Shown here in pieces: positions 24,549-32,205 of a stretch of DNA of 55,831 nucleotides (within the stretch, counting starts at the first letter, position 1; the number at the start of each line of letters is the position of its first letter). The notes under the pieces are model-generated. The model had not been told where the DNA came from, ran no database searches, and saw nothing but the letters and a program-made list of their open reading frames with translations. The DNA is from Nocardioides sp. ChNu-153 (GTDB lineage Bacteria; Actinomycetota; Actinomycetes; Propionibacteriales; Nocardioidaceae): the NCBI RefSeq assembly GCF_030466625.1, contig NZ_JADEVT010000003.1, positions 268,188 through 324,018 of the forward strand. The letters are read 5' to 3'. The translations under genes were made by a program, and so were the position numbers.

Positions 24549-25145
24549 CTACTGCAAGGCGTTCTCGCGCCCGCGCTCGGCGCGCTGAAGGGCGCGGTAG
24601 ACCGTGGAGCGGCCCACGCTGAACAGCTCGGCCAGCTCGCCCACGGTGTGCTCGTCGGCGGCATGTAGCTGGACGAGGTGAGCTTCTTGCCGGGGGGTGA
24701 GTTTCGGTGACTTCCCGCGCAGCCGGCCCTTGGCCTTGGCGACCTTCATCCCCTCGCGGGTGCGGGCACGGATGAGGTCGGCTTCGAATTCGGCGACCAT
24801 CGCCAGCACGTTGAACAACAGTTTCCCCATCGGGTCGGTCGGGTCGTACACCGATCCGGCGATGCTCAGCTTCACTTCCCGCGCCGCGAGGTCGTCGGCG
24901 ATCTGGTGGGCATCACGGACTGAACGCGCCAGCCGATCGAGCTTGGTGACCACGAATGTATCGCCGTCCCGACAGGCAGCCAGCGCCTGCCGCAGGCCCT
25001 CACGGTCGGCGTTGCGGCCCGTGAGCCCGTGATCGACGTAGATGCGCTTGGGATCGACGCCGAACGCCGCGAGTCCGTCACGCTGCGCGGTCAGGTCCTG
25101 CTCGTCGGTGGAGACTCGGGCATAGCCGACCTTCAAGGGGGACAT
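24549..25145 (-). CDS. Serine recombinase (resolvase), right arm
   Basis: A 198-aa resolvase/invertase. The catalytic Ser lies in KVGYARVSTDEQD, with the KLDRLARSVRDA core and a C-terminal helix-turn-helix (TVGELAELFSVGRSTVYRA). It belongs to a different subgroup from the left-arm recombinase, so the two arms did not simply duplicate. Putative binding repeats lie upstream at 25173–25262. Confidence 0.93.
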   Translation of the reverse strand: MSPLKVGYARVSTDEQDLTAQRDGLAAFGVDPKRIYVDHGLTGRNADREGLRQALAACRDGDTFVVTKLDRLARSVRDAHQIADDLAAREVKLSIAGSVYDPTDPMGKLLFNVLAMVAEFEADLIRARTREGMKVAKAKGRLRGKSPKLTPRQEAHLVQLHAADEHTVGELAELFSVGRSTVYRALQRAERGRENALQ

Positions 25146-25172
25146 GCTCCCCAGTGTGTCATATAGCCTCCC

Positions 25173-25262
25173 TTCACCGGACAGTTCACCGGACGGGTCT
25201 TACGGGACAGCCCGCCAGGCGTGCCGTCGTTCCTCTCGATAAGTAGCGGTGGTGTCCGGTGA
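25173..25262. promoter_or_regulatory. Candidate res site of the right-arm recombinase
   Basis: Two direct copies of TTCACCGGAC (25173 and 25185) and one inverted copy TGTCCGGTGA (25253–25262) lie just upstream of the recombinase gene. Repeated short dyads next to the gene are the usual form of resolvase-binding sites. The exact subsites are not resolved. Confidence 0.5.
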
Positions 25263-25326
25263 GGGTTCCCCTTACGGGCATGCGATCTGGGCTGACGCCT
25301 GTGACCGAGTGTTCAGTGCGCGCTGT

Positions 25327-25349
25327 ATAGTTCAGTCCATGCTGACTAT
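25327..25349. promoter_or_regulatory. Probable CmtR operator overlapping the cmtR start
   Basis: The imperfect inverted repeat ATAGTTCAG–tccatg–CTGACTAT straddles the ATG at 25339. Binding there would block both transcription and ribosome access, giving tight autorepression. Confidence 0.6.
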
Positions 25350-25698
25350 TGCTTCGCGTCTCGACGTGATGAACCGCCTGGGTCGTGCACTGGCCGACCC
25401 CACTCGATCCCGGATCATCTTGACCCTGCTCGACCATCCCGCTTACCCGGCGGAACTGGCCCGAGATCTGGACCTGACACGCCCGAACGTGTCCAACCAC
25501 CTGGCATGCCTGCGCGATTGCGGGATCGTCGTCTCCGAGACCGAGGGTCGTCGGACACGATATGAGATCGCCGATTCGCACCTGGCGCAGGCGCTGACGG
25601 CACTGGTCGATGCCACCCTGGCAGTGGACGAAGACGCCCCGTGCATCGATCCCGCCTGCTCGCTTCCCGGATGCGACGCAGCTGGGGAGGGCGCATGA
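25339..25698 (+). CDS. cmtR: CmtR-type ArsR/SmtB cadmium/lead sensor
   Basis: A 119-aa winged-helix repressor. It aligns with M. tuberculosis CmtR without gaps in the key region: Cys57 and Cys61 in LACLRDCG and Cys102 in APC, the three ligands for Cd(II) and Pb(II). The recognition helix is LTRPNVSNHL. ATG 25339 matches the CmtR N-terminus (MLT…). It overlaps the cadD start by 4 bp, so both are one unit. When metal binds, it should release the promoter and induce cadD. Confidence 0.95.
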   Translation: MLTIASRLDVMNRLGRALADPTRSRIILTLLDHPAYPAELARDLDLTRPNVSNHLACLRDCGIVVSETEGRRTRYEIADSHLAQALTALVDATLAVDEDAPCIDPACSLPGCDAAGEGA

Positions 25699-26297
25699 TC
25701 CTCACCTCGGTCTTGCAGGCGATGGGCCTGTTCGCAGCGACCAACATCGACGACATCATCGTGCTCTCCCTCTTCTTCGCGCGAGGGGCAGGCCAGCGCG
25801 GCACTACCGCCCGCATTCTGGCCGGCCAGTACCTCGGATTCGCCGGCATCCTCGGTGCCGCGGTCCTGGTGACCATCGGTGCCGGAGCATTCCTGCCCTC
25901 GGCAGCCATCCCGTACTTCGGTCTCATCCCTCTGGGCCTCGGCCTCTGGGCCGCATGGCAGGCCTGGCGCGGAGACGATGACGACGATGACGACGAGGCC
26001 AAGGTTGCCGGCAAGAAGGTCGGCGTGTGGACAGTCGCAGGCGTCACCCTTGCCAACGGCGGCGACAACATCGGCGTCTACACCCCTGTCTTCCTCAGCG
26101 TGGAACCTCTCGCAGTAGTCGCCTACTGCATCGTCTTCCTCGCGCTCGTCGCGGTCCTGGTGGCCCTGGCAAAGTTCGTCGCCACCCGCCCCCCGATCGC
26201 CGAAGTGCTCGAACGCTGGGAGCACATCCTCTTCCCCATCGTTCTCATCGGCCTCGGCATCGTGATCCTCGTCAGCGGCGGAGCCTTCGGACTCTGA
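25695..26297 (+). CDS. cadD: CadD-family cadmium resistance transporter
   Basis: A 200-aa membrane protein of the CadD family with about five helices. The conserved start is GLFAATNIDDIIVLSLFF, and LANGGDNIGVYTPVF provides the second acidic motif. A loop of seven Asp followed by Glu sits near residues 96–103, probably a metal-binding cytosolic loop. CadD proteins give cadmium resistance. It is coupled to cmtR. The opposite strand carries the frame that continues from the interrupted kinase. Confidence 0.92.
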   Translation: MILTSVLQAMGLFAATNIDDIIVLSLFFARGAGQRGTTARILAGQYLGFAGILGAAVLVTIGAGAFLPSAAIPYFGLIPLGLGLWAAWQAWRGDDDDDDDEAKVAGKKVGVWTVAGVTLANGGDNIGVYTPVFLSVEPLAVVAYCIVFLALVAVLVALAKFVATRPPIAEVLERWEHILFPIVLIGLGIVILVSGGAFGL

Positions 26298-26398
26298 TGT
26301 AGCGGCAGCGATCCAAACGGCCCCGACCGGGCGCACCCCTCTCGGTTCAGACCGCGACACCTACCTGCAGCCAGCCCTGCGTGATCGCGGCAACAAGA

Positions 26399-26447
26399 CC
26401 GCCACGGAGCGCTGCAAAAACCCCGCCACCAAGCGAACGAAGCCACA
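26399..26447 (-). repeat. Terminal inverted repeat, outer right (R)
   Basis: Read inward on the minus strand it starts TGTGGCTTCGTTCGC, with TGGCGGGGTTTTT at position 20 and CGCTCCGTGGCGG at 37, in ungapped register with L. Confidence 0.9.
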
Positions 26448-26454
26448 GACAAGG
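26448..26454. repeat. Right target-site duplication GACAAGG
   Basis: Directly abuts outer end R and is identical to 10193–10199. Confidence 0.92.
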
Positions 26455-27583
26455 CGACCGTCCCGGTCGCGTGGCGCGCCGCGTTGTCGACGAGGTTGCG
26501 CACGACCTGGCCCAGGGCGGGTCCGTCGCCGGTGGTGCGCAGCGGCGTCACGCCCGCGCCGTCGACCCGGAGGTCGGGACGGTTGCGGCGCAGGCGCGCG
26601 ACCTCGGTCAGGAGCAGGTCGTCGAGGTCGACCTCGGTACGCCGACGCGTCGCCGCCCCCTCCTCGGTGCGGGTGAGCACGAGCATCTGCTCCACGAGGT
26701 GCTGCAGGCGGGTGGTCTCCTCGAGCACCGCCGTCACGAGCTCGCCCTCGTCGAGCGCGCCCGGGTGGGCGCGGGCGACCTCCGCGGTCTGGCGCAGGCT
26801 CGCGAGCGGCGAGCGCAGCTCGTGGGAGGTGTCGGAGACGAAGGCGCGCTGGCGGTGCGCGGCCGTCTCGAGCCGCTCGAGCATCGCGTTCATCGTGGTG
26901 GCCAGGCGCGCGACCTCGTCGCCCGACGGGGGGACGGGGACGCGGCGCTCGAGGGCCCCGGAGCCGATCGTCGCGACCTCCGCGCGGATCCGCTCCACGG
27001 GGCGCAGGGCGCGCCCGGTGACGAGCCACGTGGTGACGCCCACCAGCAGCACGGCCACGGGGATCCCGGTGGCGAGCAGCGGCCAGAGCGCGGCGACGGA
27101 GTCCTCGGCGTCCTCGAGCGTCACGGCGACGGCCACGACGTGCTCCTGCTCGTCGTCGCCGGTGCCCACCTCCACGTCGTCGGTGCGCACGACGTACCGG
27201 TCGCCGTCGAGCCGGGTGGTGCCGTCGGCGCGGGGCAGGGTGAGGCCGCCCGTGCCCGACGACGCCACGAGCGTGCTGCCGCGCGTCACCTGCCAGGCGA
27301 TGTCGTCGACGTCCTGCTCGTCGTCGCCGCCGTCGGGGTCGTCGGACGGCAGCGCCGCGACGCCGCCCTGCTCCAGAGCGGCAGCCAGCTCCTCGGCGCG
27401 GTTCTCGGCGGTGTCGCCGGCCGCGCCGCGCAGCGAGGCACCGAGGGCGAGCACGAGCGCGACCGCGCCGACGGCGAAGGCGAGGGCCACGACGAGCGTG
27501 GCGGCGGCCGTGGTGCGGGCGCGGACGCCGGCGCGCCGCCGTACCGGGGGGACGGCGGGTGGGGGCGTCGCGGGAGCGGACAC
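26448..27583 (-). pseudogene. Sensor histidine kinase, N-terminal part (interrupted)
   Basis: The first 378 codons of a membrane sensor kinase: helix 1 (about 27–50), an acidic sensor loop, helix 2 (about 167–190), a HAMP region, the phospho-acceptor His254 in DTSHELRSPLASL and the N box RNLVDNAARH (362–371). The ATP-binding G boxes are missing because the transposon cuts after TVAL. The frame runs on into the transposon to a stop at 26123, giving a chimera of about 486 aa. The missing part lies at 9940–10192. It is 3 bp downstream of the response regulator, so the pair was one operon. Kinase activity should be lost. Confidence 0.95.
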
Positions 27584-27586
27584 GGC

Positions 27587-28273
27587 TCAGCCGCCGTCGC
27601 TGGAGAGGCGGTAGCCGGCGCCCCGCACGGTCTGGATGGCGGCGCGGTCGAAGGGCCGGTCGAGCTTGTTGCGCAGGTGCCGCACGTAGACCTCGACGAT
27701 GTTGGGGTCGCCGTCGAAGTCGTCGTCCCACACCGAGTCGAGCACCCGCCGCTTGGAGACGACGTCTCCCTTGTGGCGCAGCAGGAAGGCGAGCAGCGAC
27801 AGCTCGCGGGAGGTGAGCGACAGCTCGACGTCGCCGCGCCAGGCCCGCCGCGCCGCGGGGTCGAGCCGCAGGTCCCCGGCCTCGAGCACCGTGGGCCGCT
27901 CGCGCGCGCCGCGCCGGGCGACGGCCCGCAGCCGGGCCACGAGGACGGGGAACGAGAACGGCTTGGTGAGGTAGTCGTCGGCGCCGGTGTCGAGGCCCTC
28001 GACCTGGTCCCACTCGCCGTCCTTGGCGGTGAGCATGAGCACCGGCGTCCAGTTCTCCTCCGCGCGCAGCGTCGCGCACACGCGGTAGCCGTTGATGCCC
28101 GGCAGCATGAGGTCGAGGACGATCGCGTCGTACGTGTTCTCCCGAGCCATCCACAGGCCGTCGGTGCCGTCGTGCGCGACGTCGACCGCCATGCCCTCGG
28201 CCTCGAGACCCAGCTCCAGGGACCGCGCCAGGCGGCGCTCGTCGTCGACCACCAGCACGCGCATGGGCGTCAT
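27587..28273 (-). CDS. OmpR-family response regulator (partner of the disrupted kinase)
   Basis: A 228-aa regulator: receiver domain with Asp11–Asp12, phospho-acceptor Asp54 (IVLDLMLPG) and Lys in YLTKPFSF. A winged-helix DNA-binding domain (about 130–225) has RELSLLAFLL and the VRHLRNKLD recognition helix. GGAGG precedes ATG 28273. With its kinase cut, it is either silent or depends on other phosphodonors. Regulated genes are unknown; it is divergent from tdk with a 63-bp gap. Confidence 0.94.
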   Translation of the reverse strand: MTPMRVLVVDDERRLARSLELGLEAEGMAVDVAHDGTDGLWMARENTYDAIVLDLMLPGINGYRVCATLRAEENWTPVLMLTAKDGEWDQVEGLDTGADDYLTKPFSFPVLVARLRAVARRGARERPTVLEAGDLRLDPAARRAWRGDVELSLTSRELSLLAFLLRHKGDVVSKRRVLDSVWDDDFDGDPNIVEVYVRHLRNKLDRPFDRAAIQTVRGAGYRLSSDGG

Positions 28274-28336
28274 CGTGCCGCACCTCCGCTGAACGCGGGC
28301 TGAACGGTCGGCTCCCCGGGCCTAGGATGTTCCCTC

Positions 28337-28993
28337 GTGGCTGAACTGCACTTCTTCACCGGGACCATGGACTCGGGGAAGAGCACGCTCGCCCTGCAGA
28401 CCAACCACAACCACGCGACGCGGGGGCGGGTGGGGCACATCTTCACGAGCCACGACCGCGCCGGCTCGGCGACCATCTCCTCACGGCTCGGGCTCTTCCA
28501 CGACGCCGCCGAGGTGGCCGACGACTTCGACTTCTGGCGCTACGTGGTCGGGGAGCTGACCCGGGGCAGGCGCATCGACTACCTCATCTGCGACGAGGCC
28601 CAGTTCTACTCGGCGGAGCAGATCGAGCAGCTCGCCAAGGTCGTCGACGAGCTGCAGATCGACGTGTTCTGCTTCGGCATCCTCACCGACTTCCGCACCC
28701 GGCTCTTCCCGGGCTCGGCCCGGCTGGTCGAGCTGGCGGACCGCATGCAGGTGCTCCAGGTCGAGGCCCTGTGCTGGTGCGGCCAGCGGGCGACGCACAA
28801 CGCGCGGACCGAGGACGGCGTCATGGTGACGGAGGGCGACCAGGTCGTCGTCGGCGACGTCGACCAGACCGGACAGCCGCCCGCCGAGGTGGCCTACGAG
28901 GTGCTGTGCCGCCAGCACCACCGCCGCCGGCTCACGGCCGCCCGTGCCAAGGCCGTCTCGCTCGTGTCCGAGCCGCTGCCGTTCGGGGAGTGA
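28337..28993 (+). CDS. tdk: Thymidine kinase
   Basis: A 218-aa type II thymidine kinase of the pyrimidine salvage pathway, phosphorylating thymidine with ATP. The P-loop is GTMDSGKST, followed by ICDEAQF, a structural zinc site from CWC and a C-terminal CRQHH, and the YEVLC segment. The GTG start at 28337 gives the normal N-terminus. Length is typical of the longer actinobacterial forms. Confidence 0.95.
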   Translation: MAELHFFTGTMDSGKSTLALQTNHNHATRGRVGHIFTSHDRAGSATISSRLGLFHDAAEVADDFDFWRYVVGELTRGRRIDYLICDEAQFYSAEQIEQLAKVVDELQIDVFCFGILTDFRTRLFPGSARLVELADRMQVLQVEALCWCGQRATHNARTEDGVMVTEGDQVVVGDVDQTGQPPAEVAYEVLCRQHHRRRLTAARAKAVSLVSEPLPFGE

Positions 28994-29048
28994 GGCGGTC
29001 AACCGGCGTGCCCGGGCACAAATGGACCCCGGTCCGCGTTCTCCGGGT

Positions 29049-30146
29049 GTGAGCACGACGCGCAGCCTCCACGACGCGGTGGTCGTCGGTGCCGGGCAGG
29101 CCGGGCTGTCGGCGTCGTTCCACCTGCGCCGGCTGGGCGTGGAGCACGTCGTCCTCGACGCGTACGCCGCGCCGGGCGGCGCGTGGCAGCACCGGGCCCA
29201 CTCGCTGACGATGGCCGACGTGCACGGCGTCGCCGCGCTGCCGGGCCTCCCGCTGCCCGACGGCGACCCGCACGCACCCGCCCGGGAGGTCGTGCCGGCG
29301 TACTTCGCGGAGCACGAGGCCCGCTTCGCGCTGCCCGTCGAGCGGCCCGTCGACGTCACCCGGGTGGACCCGGAGCCGGACGGGACGCTGCTGGTCCGGG
29401 CCCGCGACGGGCGCGCCTGGCCCACCCGCACCCTGGTCAGCGCCACCGGCACGTGGCGCCGGCCCTTCGTGCCGCACGTCGCCGGGATCGAGACCTTCGC
29501 CGGTCGCACGCTGCACTCGTCGGCGTACGACGGGCCCGCGGACCTCGCCGGCCGCACGGTCCTCGTCGTGGGGGGCGGGGCCTCGGCGGTGCAGCTGCTC
29601 GGGGAGGTCGCGGGCACCTCGCGGACCCTGTGGGCCACGCGGCGCCCGCCGCTGTGGCGCGACGGCGAGGTGGAGCCGTTCGACGGTCGCGCCGCGGTCG
29701 CGCTCGTCGAGGAGCGGGTACGGCGCGGGCTGCCGCCCCGCAGCGTCGTGAGCGTCACCGGGCTGCACCTGCGCCCGCAGGAGCAGCGGGCGGTGGCCCT
29801 CGGCGCGTACGCGCGCCTCCCGATGCCGCAGCGCTTCGTGCCGGACGGGGCCGTCTGGGCCGACGGCAGCCACCGCGCGTTCGACGTGGTGGTGTGGGCG
29901 ACCGGGTTCCGGCCGGACACGGGCCACCTGGCCCCGCTGCAGCTGCGGGCGCCCGGGGGCGGCATCGTGCTCGACGGCACCACCGTCGTGGCCGACCCGC
30001 GGGTGCAGCTCGTCGGCTACGGGCCCTCGGCCAGCACGATCGGGGCCAACCGCGCCGGCCGTGCGGCCGCCGTCGCGGTGCGCGACCGGCTCGCCGCGGG
30101 CGCCGACGTCACCAGTGCACGCCGCGGAACACCCGCGCCAGCATGA
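29049..30146 (+). CDS. FAD-dependent flavoprotein monooxygenase
   Basis: A 365-aa protein of the flavin monooxygenase/CzcO-like class: FAD motif VVGAGQAGLSAS, NADPH motif VVGGGASAVQLL, an ATGTWRRP link and the C-terminal VVWATGFRPDTG. The substrate is not evident. GTG 29049 is chosen because the FAD fold starts about 10 residues later. Its 3' end overlaps the convergent reductase gene by 38 bp. Confidence 0.9.
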   Translation: MSTTRSLHDAVVVGAGQAGLSASFHLRRLGVEHVVLDAYAAPGGAWQHRAHSLTMADVHGVAALPGLPLPDGDPHAPAREVVPAYFAEHEARFALPVERPVDVTRVDPEPDGTLLVRARDGRAWPTRTLVSATGTWRRPFVPHVAGIETFAGRTLHSSAYDGPADLAGRTVLVVGGGASAVQLLGEVAGTSRTLWATRRPPLWRDGEVEPFDGRAAVALVEERVRRGLPPRSVVSVTGLHLRPQEQRAVALGAYARLPMPQRFVPDGAVWADGSHRAFDVVVWATGFRPDTGHLAPLQLRAPGGGIVLDGTTVVADPRVQLVGYGPSASTIGANRAGRAAAVAVRDRLAAGADVTSARRGTPAPA

Positions 30147-32145
30147 GCTGCTCGCTCTGCGAGCCGCCCTCCCCGCCCTTGCCGCCGCCCTCCCCGCCCG
30201 CCGTCCCGGCGGCCGGGCCGCGGGCCGCCGCCGAGTCGGGGAACACGTGGTACGCCATGTTGAGCACCCGGAACGCCAGCTTCGGAGCGAGCGTGTGCGC
30301 CACGGCGCCTGCGTTGCCGAGCGGGGTGTTGACCTCGTGGGGACGTTCGACGAGCGCCGTGACGACGAGGTCGGCGGCCTGCGCCGGCGAGATGGTCGGG
30401 AACCGGTCGTAGAGCTTCGTGGGCGCGATCATCGGCGTGCGCACGAGCGGCATGTGCACGTTCGTGAACGTGACGCCCTCGCCGACGAGCTCGGAGGCCA
30501 CGACGGTGCTCCAGGCGTCGAGCGCGGCCTTGGAGGCGACGTACGCCGAGAACCGCGGCGGGTGGGTCTGCACCCCGATCGAGGAGATGTTGACGACGTG
30601 GCCGCCGTCGCCCTGCCGCAGCACCGGCACCAGCCCGATCACGAGGCGGATGGCGCCGAAGTAGTTGAGCTGCATCGTGCGCTCGAAGTCGTGGAAGCGG
30701 TCCTGGGACAGCCGCAGCGAGCGGCGGATGGAGCGCCCCGCGTTGTTGACGACGGCGTCCACGCCGGGGAGGTCGCGGATGAGCGCACCGCAGAGGTCGT
30801 CGATGGCGGTGAGGTCGGAGAGGTCGCAGGGGTAGACGTGGGCGGTGCCGCCCGCCCGCTCGATGTCGCGCCGCAGGGCGTCGAGCTTCTCCCGCCCGCG
30901 GGCGACGAGCACCGGCACGCCGCCGGCCTGGGCGACCTTGAGGGCGGTGACGCGCCCGATGCCCGAGGAGGCGCCGGTGATGACGACGTGGCGGCCGCCG
31001 AGCGCGGCCCGGGCGGAGCGGCTGCGCCCGACGTGGTCGTCGAGGTGCTCCTCCCAGTAGGTCCACAGCGTGGCGGCGTACGACTCGAAGCGGGGCACCG
31101 TGATGCCCGAGCCGGCCAGGGCCCGCGTGGTGCGGGTGGCGTCGAACACCGACGGGAACGAGGTGTGGGCGAGCACCGAGGCCGGCAGGCCCAGGCGTCC
31201 CACGGTGCGCTCCAGCACCGCCTGCGCGACCGGCGTGCCGAGCACCGTGGCGGCGACGTCGGCGGGCCGCAGGCCGCGGGGGAGCAGCCGCCCCAGCGAC
31301 GGACGTCCGGTCGTCGCCGACCCGGCGAACCGGGGCGCGCCGGCCGCCGCGCACAGCGCGTTCACCATCTCCAGCACGGGCTGCGGCTCGGGGTCGACGA
31401 GGTGGAACGTCTCCCCGTCGCGCCCCGGCAGGTGCGCGAGGTGGTCGAGCGCGGCGGCGACGAAGTCGACCGGCACCACGTTGGTGTCGCCCAGGTCGAC
31501 GCCCAGGAGCGGCGTCCACCCCGGGAGGGTGTCGCGCAGGCGGCGGATCATCGGTAGGAAGTAGTAGGGCCCGTCGACCTTGTCCATCTCCCCGGTGCGG
31601 GAGTGCCCGACGACGACCGAGGGTCGGTAGATGCGCCACGGCACGGACGCGGTCTCCCGCACGATGCGCTCGGACTCGAACTTCGTGCGGTGGTACGGCG
31701 AGGAGAACCGCTGCCCCACGTCGACGTCCGTCTCGCGGAACGGCCCGTGGTGGTCGCCCGCTGCGGCGACCGAGGAGACCTGGTGGAAGCAGCCCGCGTC
31801 GAGGGCGGCGGCCAGCTCGAGGGCGTGGCGGGTGCCGCCGAGGTTCAGCCGGTCGTTCGTCGCGGCGCTCGCGGCCATGTCGTAGCTCGCGGCGAGGTGG
31901 AGGAAGTGGTCGACGGTCCCGGCGTGCTGCGCGACCCAGTCGGCCTCGACGCCGAGGCCCTCCTCGTCGAGCGAACCGACGACCGGGTGGACCCGGTCGC
32001 TGCCCCACTCCGCGGCGTACCGCTCGAAGCGGGGGAGCGAGGTGCGGCGGACGAGGACGTGGACGTCACCCTCGCGCCGGCGGAGCAGCTCGGCCACGAG
32101 GAAGCGGCCGATGAACCCGGTGGCACCGGTGACGAAGTAGGACAT
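30109..32145 (-). CDS. Two-domain SDR: fatty acyl-CoA reductase-like (AcrA1-type)
   Basis: A 678-aa protein. Residues 1–370 form an extended-SDR/thioester-reductase-like domain (TGATGFIGRFLV, catalytic PYHRTKFESE). Residues about 380–640 form a classical SDR domain (TGASSGIGR, NNAGRS, YVASKAAL). This layout matches mycobacterial acyl-CoA reductases such as Rv3391/AcrA1, which reduce fatty acyl-CoA toward aldehyde/alcohol. The Gly-rich tail GGEGGGKGGEGG is low complexity. A GTG at 32172 would add nine residues; ATG 32145 starts the fold directly. Confidence 0.88.
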   Translation of the reverse strand: MSYFVTGATGFIGRFLVAELLRRREGDVHVLVRRTSLPRFERYAAEWGSDRVHPVVGSLDEEGLGVEADWVAQHAGTVDHFLHLAASYDMAASAATNDRLNLGGTRHALELAAALDAGCFHQVSSVAAAGDHHGPFRETDVDVGQRFSSPYHRTKFESERIVRETASVPWRIYRPSVVVGHSRTGEMDKVDGPYYFLPMIRRLRDTLPGWTPLLGVDLGDTNVVPVDFVAAALDHLAHLPGRDGETFHLVDPEPQPVLEMVNALCAAAGAPRFAGSATTGRPSLGRLLPRGLRPADVAATVLGTPVAQAVLERTVGRLGLPASVLAHTSFPSVFDATRTTRALAGSGITVPRFESYAATLWTYWEEHLDDHVGRSRSARAALGGRHVVITGASSGIGRVTALKVAQAGGVPVLVARGREKLDALRRDIERAGGTAHVYPCDLSDLTAIDDLCGALIRDLPGVDAVVNNAGRSIRRSLRLSQDRFHDFERTMQLNYFGAIRLVIGLVPVLRQGDGGHVVNISSIGVQTHPPRFSAYVASKAALDAWSTVVASELVGEGVTFTNVHMPLVRTPMIAPTKLYDRFPTISPAQAADLVVTALVERPHEVNTPLGNAGAVAHTLAPKLAFRVLNMAYHVFPDSAAARGPAAGTAGGEGGGKGGEGGSQSEQLMLARVFRGVHW

Positions 32146-32205
32146 GGGCCGCAGCGTAGTGGTCTGCGTCACGTCCGTGGGGTGCTCGGAGGGGTGGTGC
32201 GGGGC

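Larger units (their letters stand above)
10200..26447. mobile_element. 16.2-kb composite Tni-type heavy-metal transposon
   Basis: The element is bounded by inverted ends starting TGTGGCTT and flanked by GACAAGG duplications inside a histidine kinase gene. It has two inverted arms, each with a serine recombinase, a DDE transposase and an AAA ATPase. Cargo is merR–merA (left arm), a copper operon and DUF6153–DUF305 (centre) and cmtR–cadD (right arm). Two further copies of the end at 15245 and 22279 close each arm on its inner side, so the whole reads as a compound transposon built from two related units. The composite interpretation is inference from these ends. Confidence 0.92.
22279..26447 (-). 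mobile_element. Right arm: Tni unit carrying cmtR–cadD
   Basis: A 4.2-kb unit bounded by inner end 22279 and outer end 26447. tniB, tniA and recombinase read leftward, with cmtR–cadD as cargo at the outer side. It mirrors the left arm gene for gene with different cargo. It could move alone, but only its outer end has a GACAAGG flank. Confidence 0.78.

Noticed and set aside
26381..28303. A 640-codon plus-strand frame opposite the kinase and regulator
   Set aside because: The minus strand carries complete two-component domains; the frame also crosses the transposon border.
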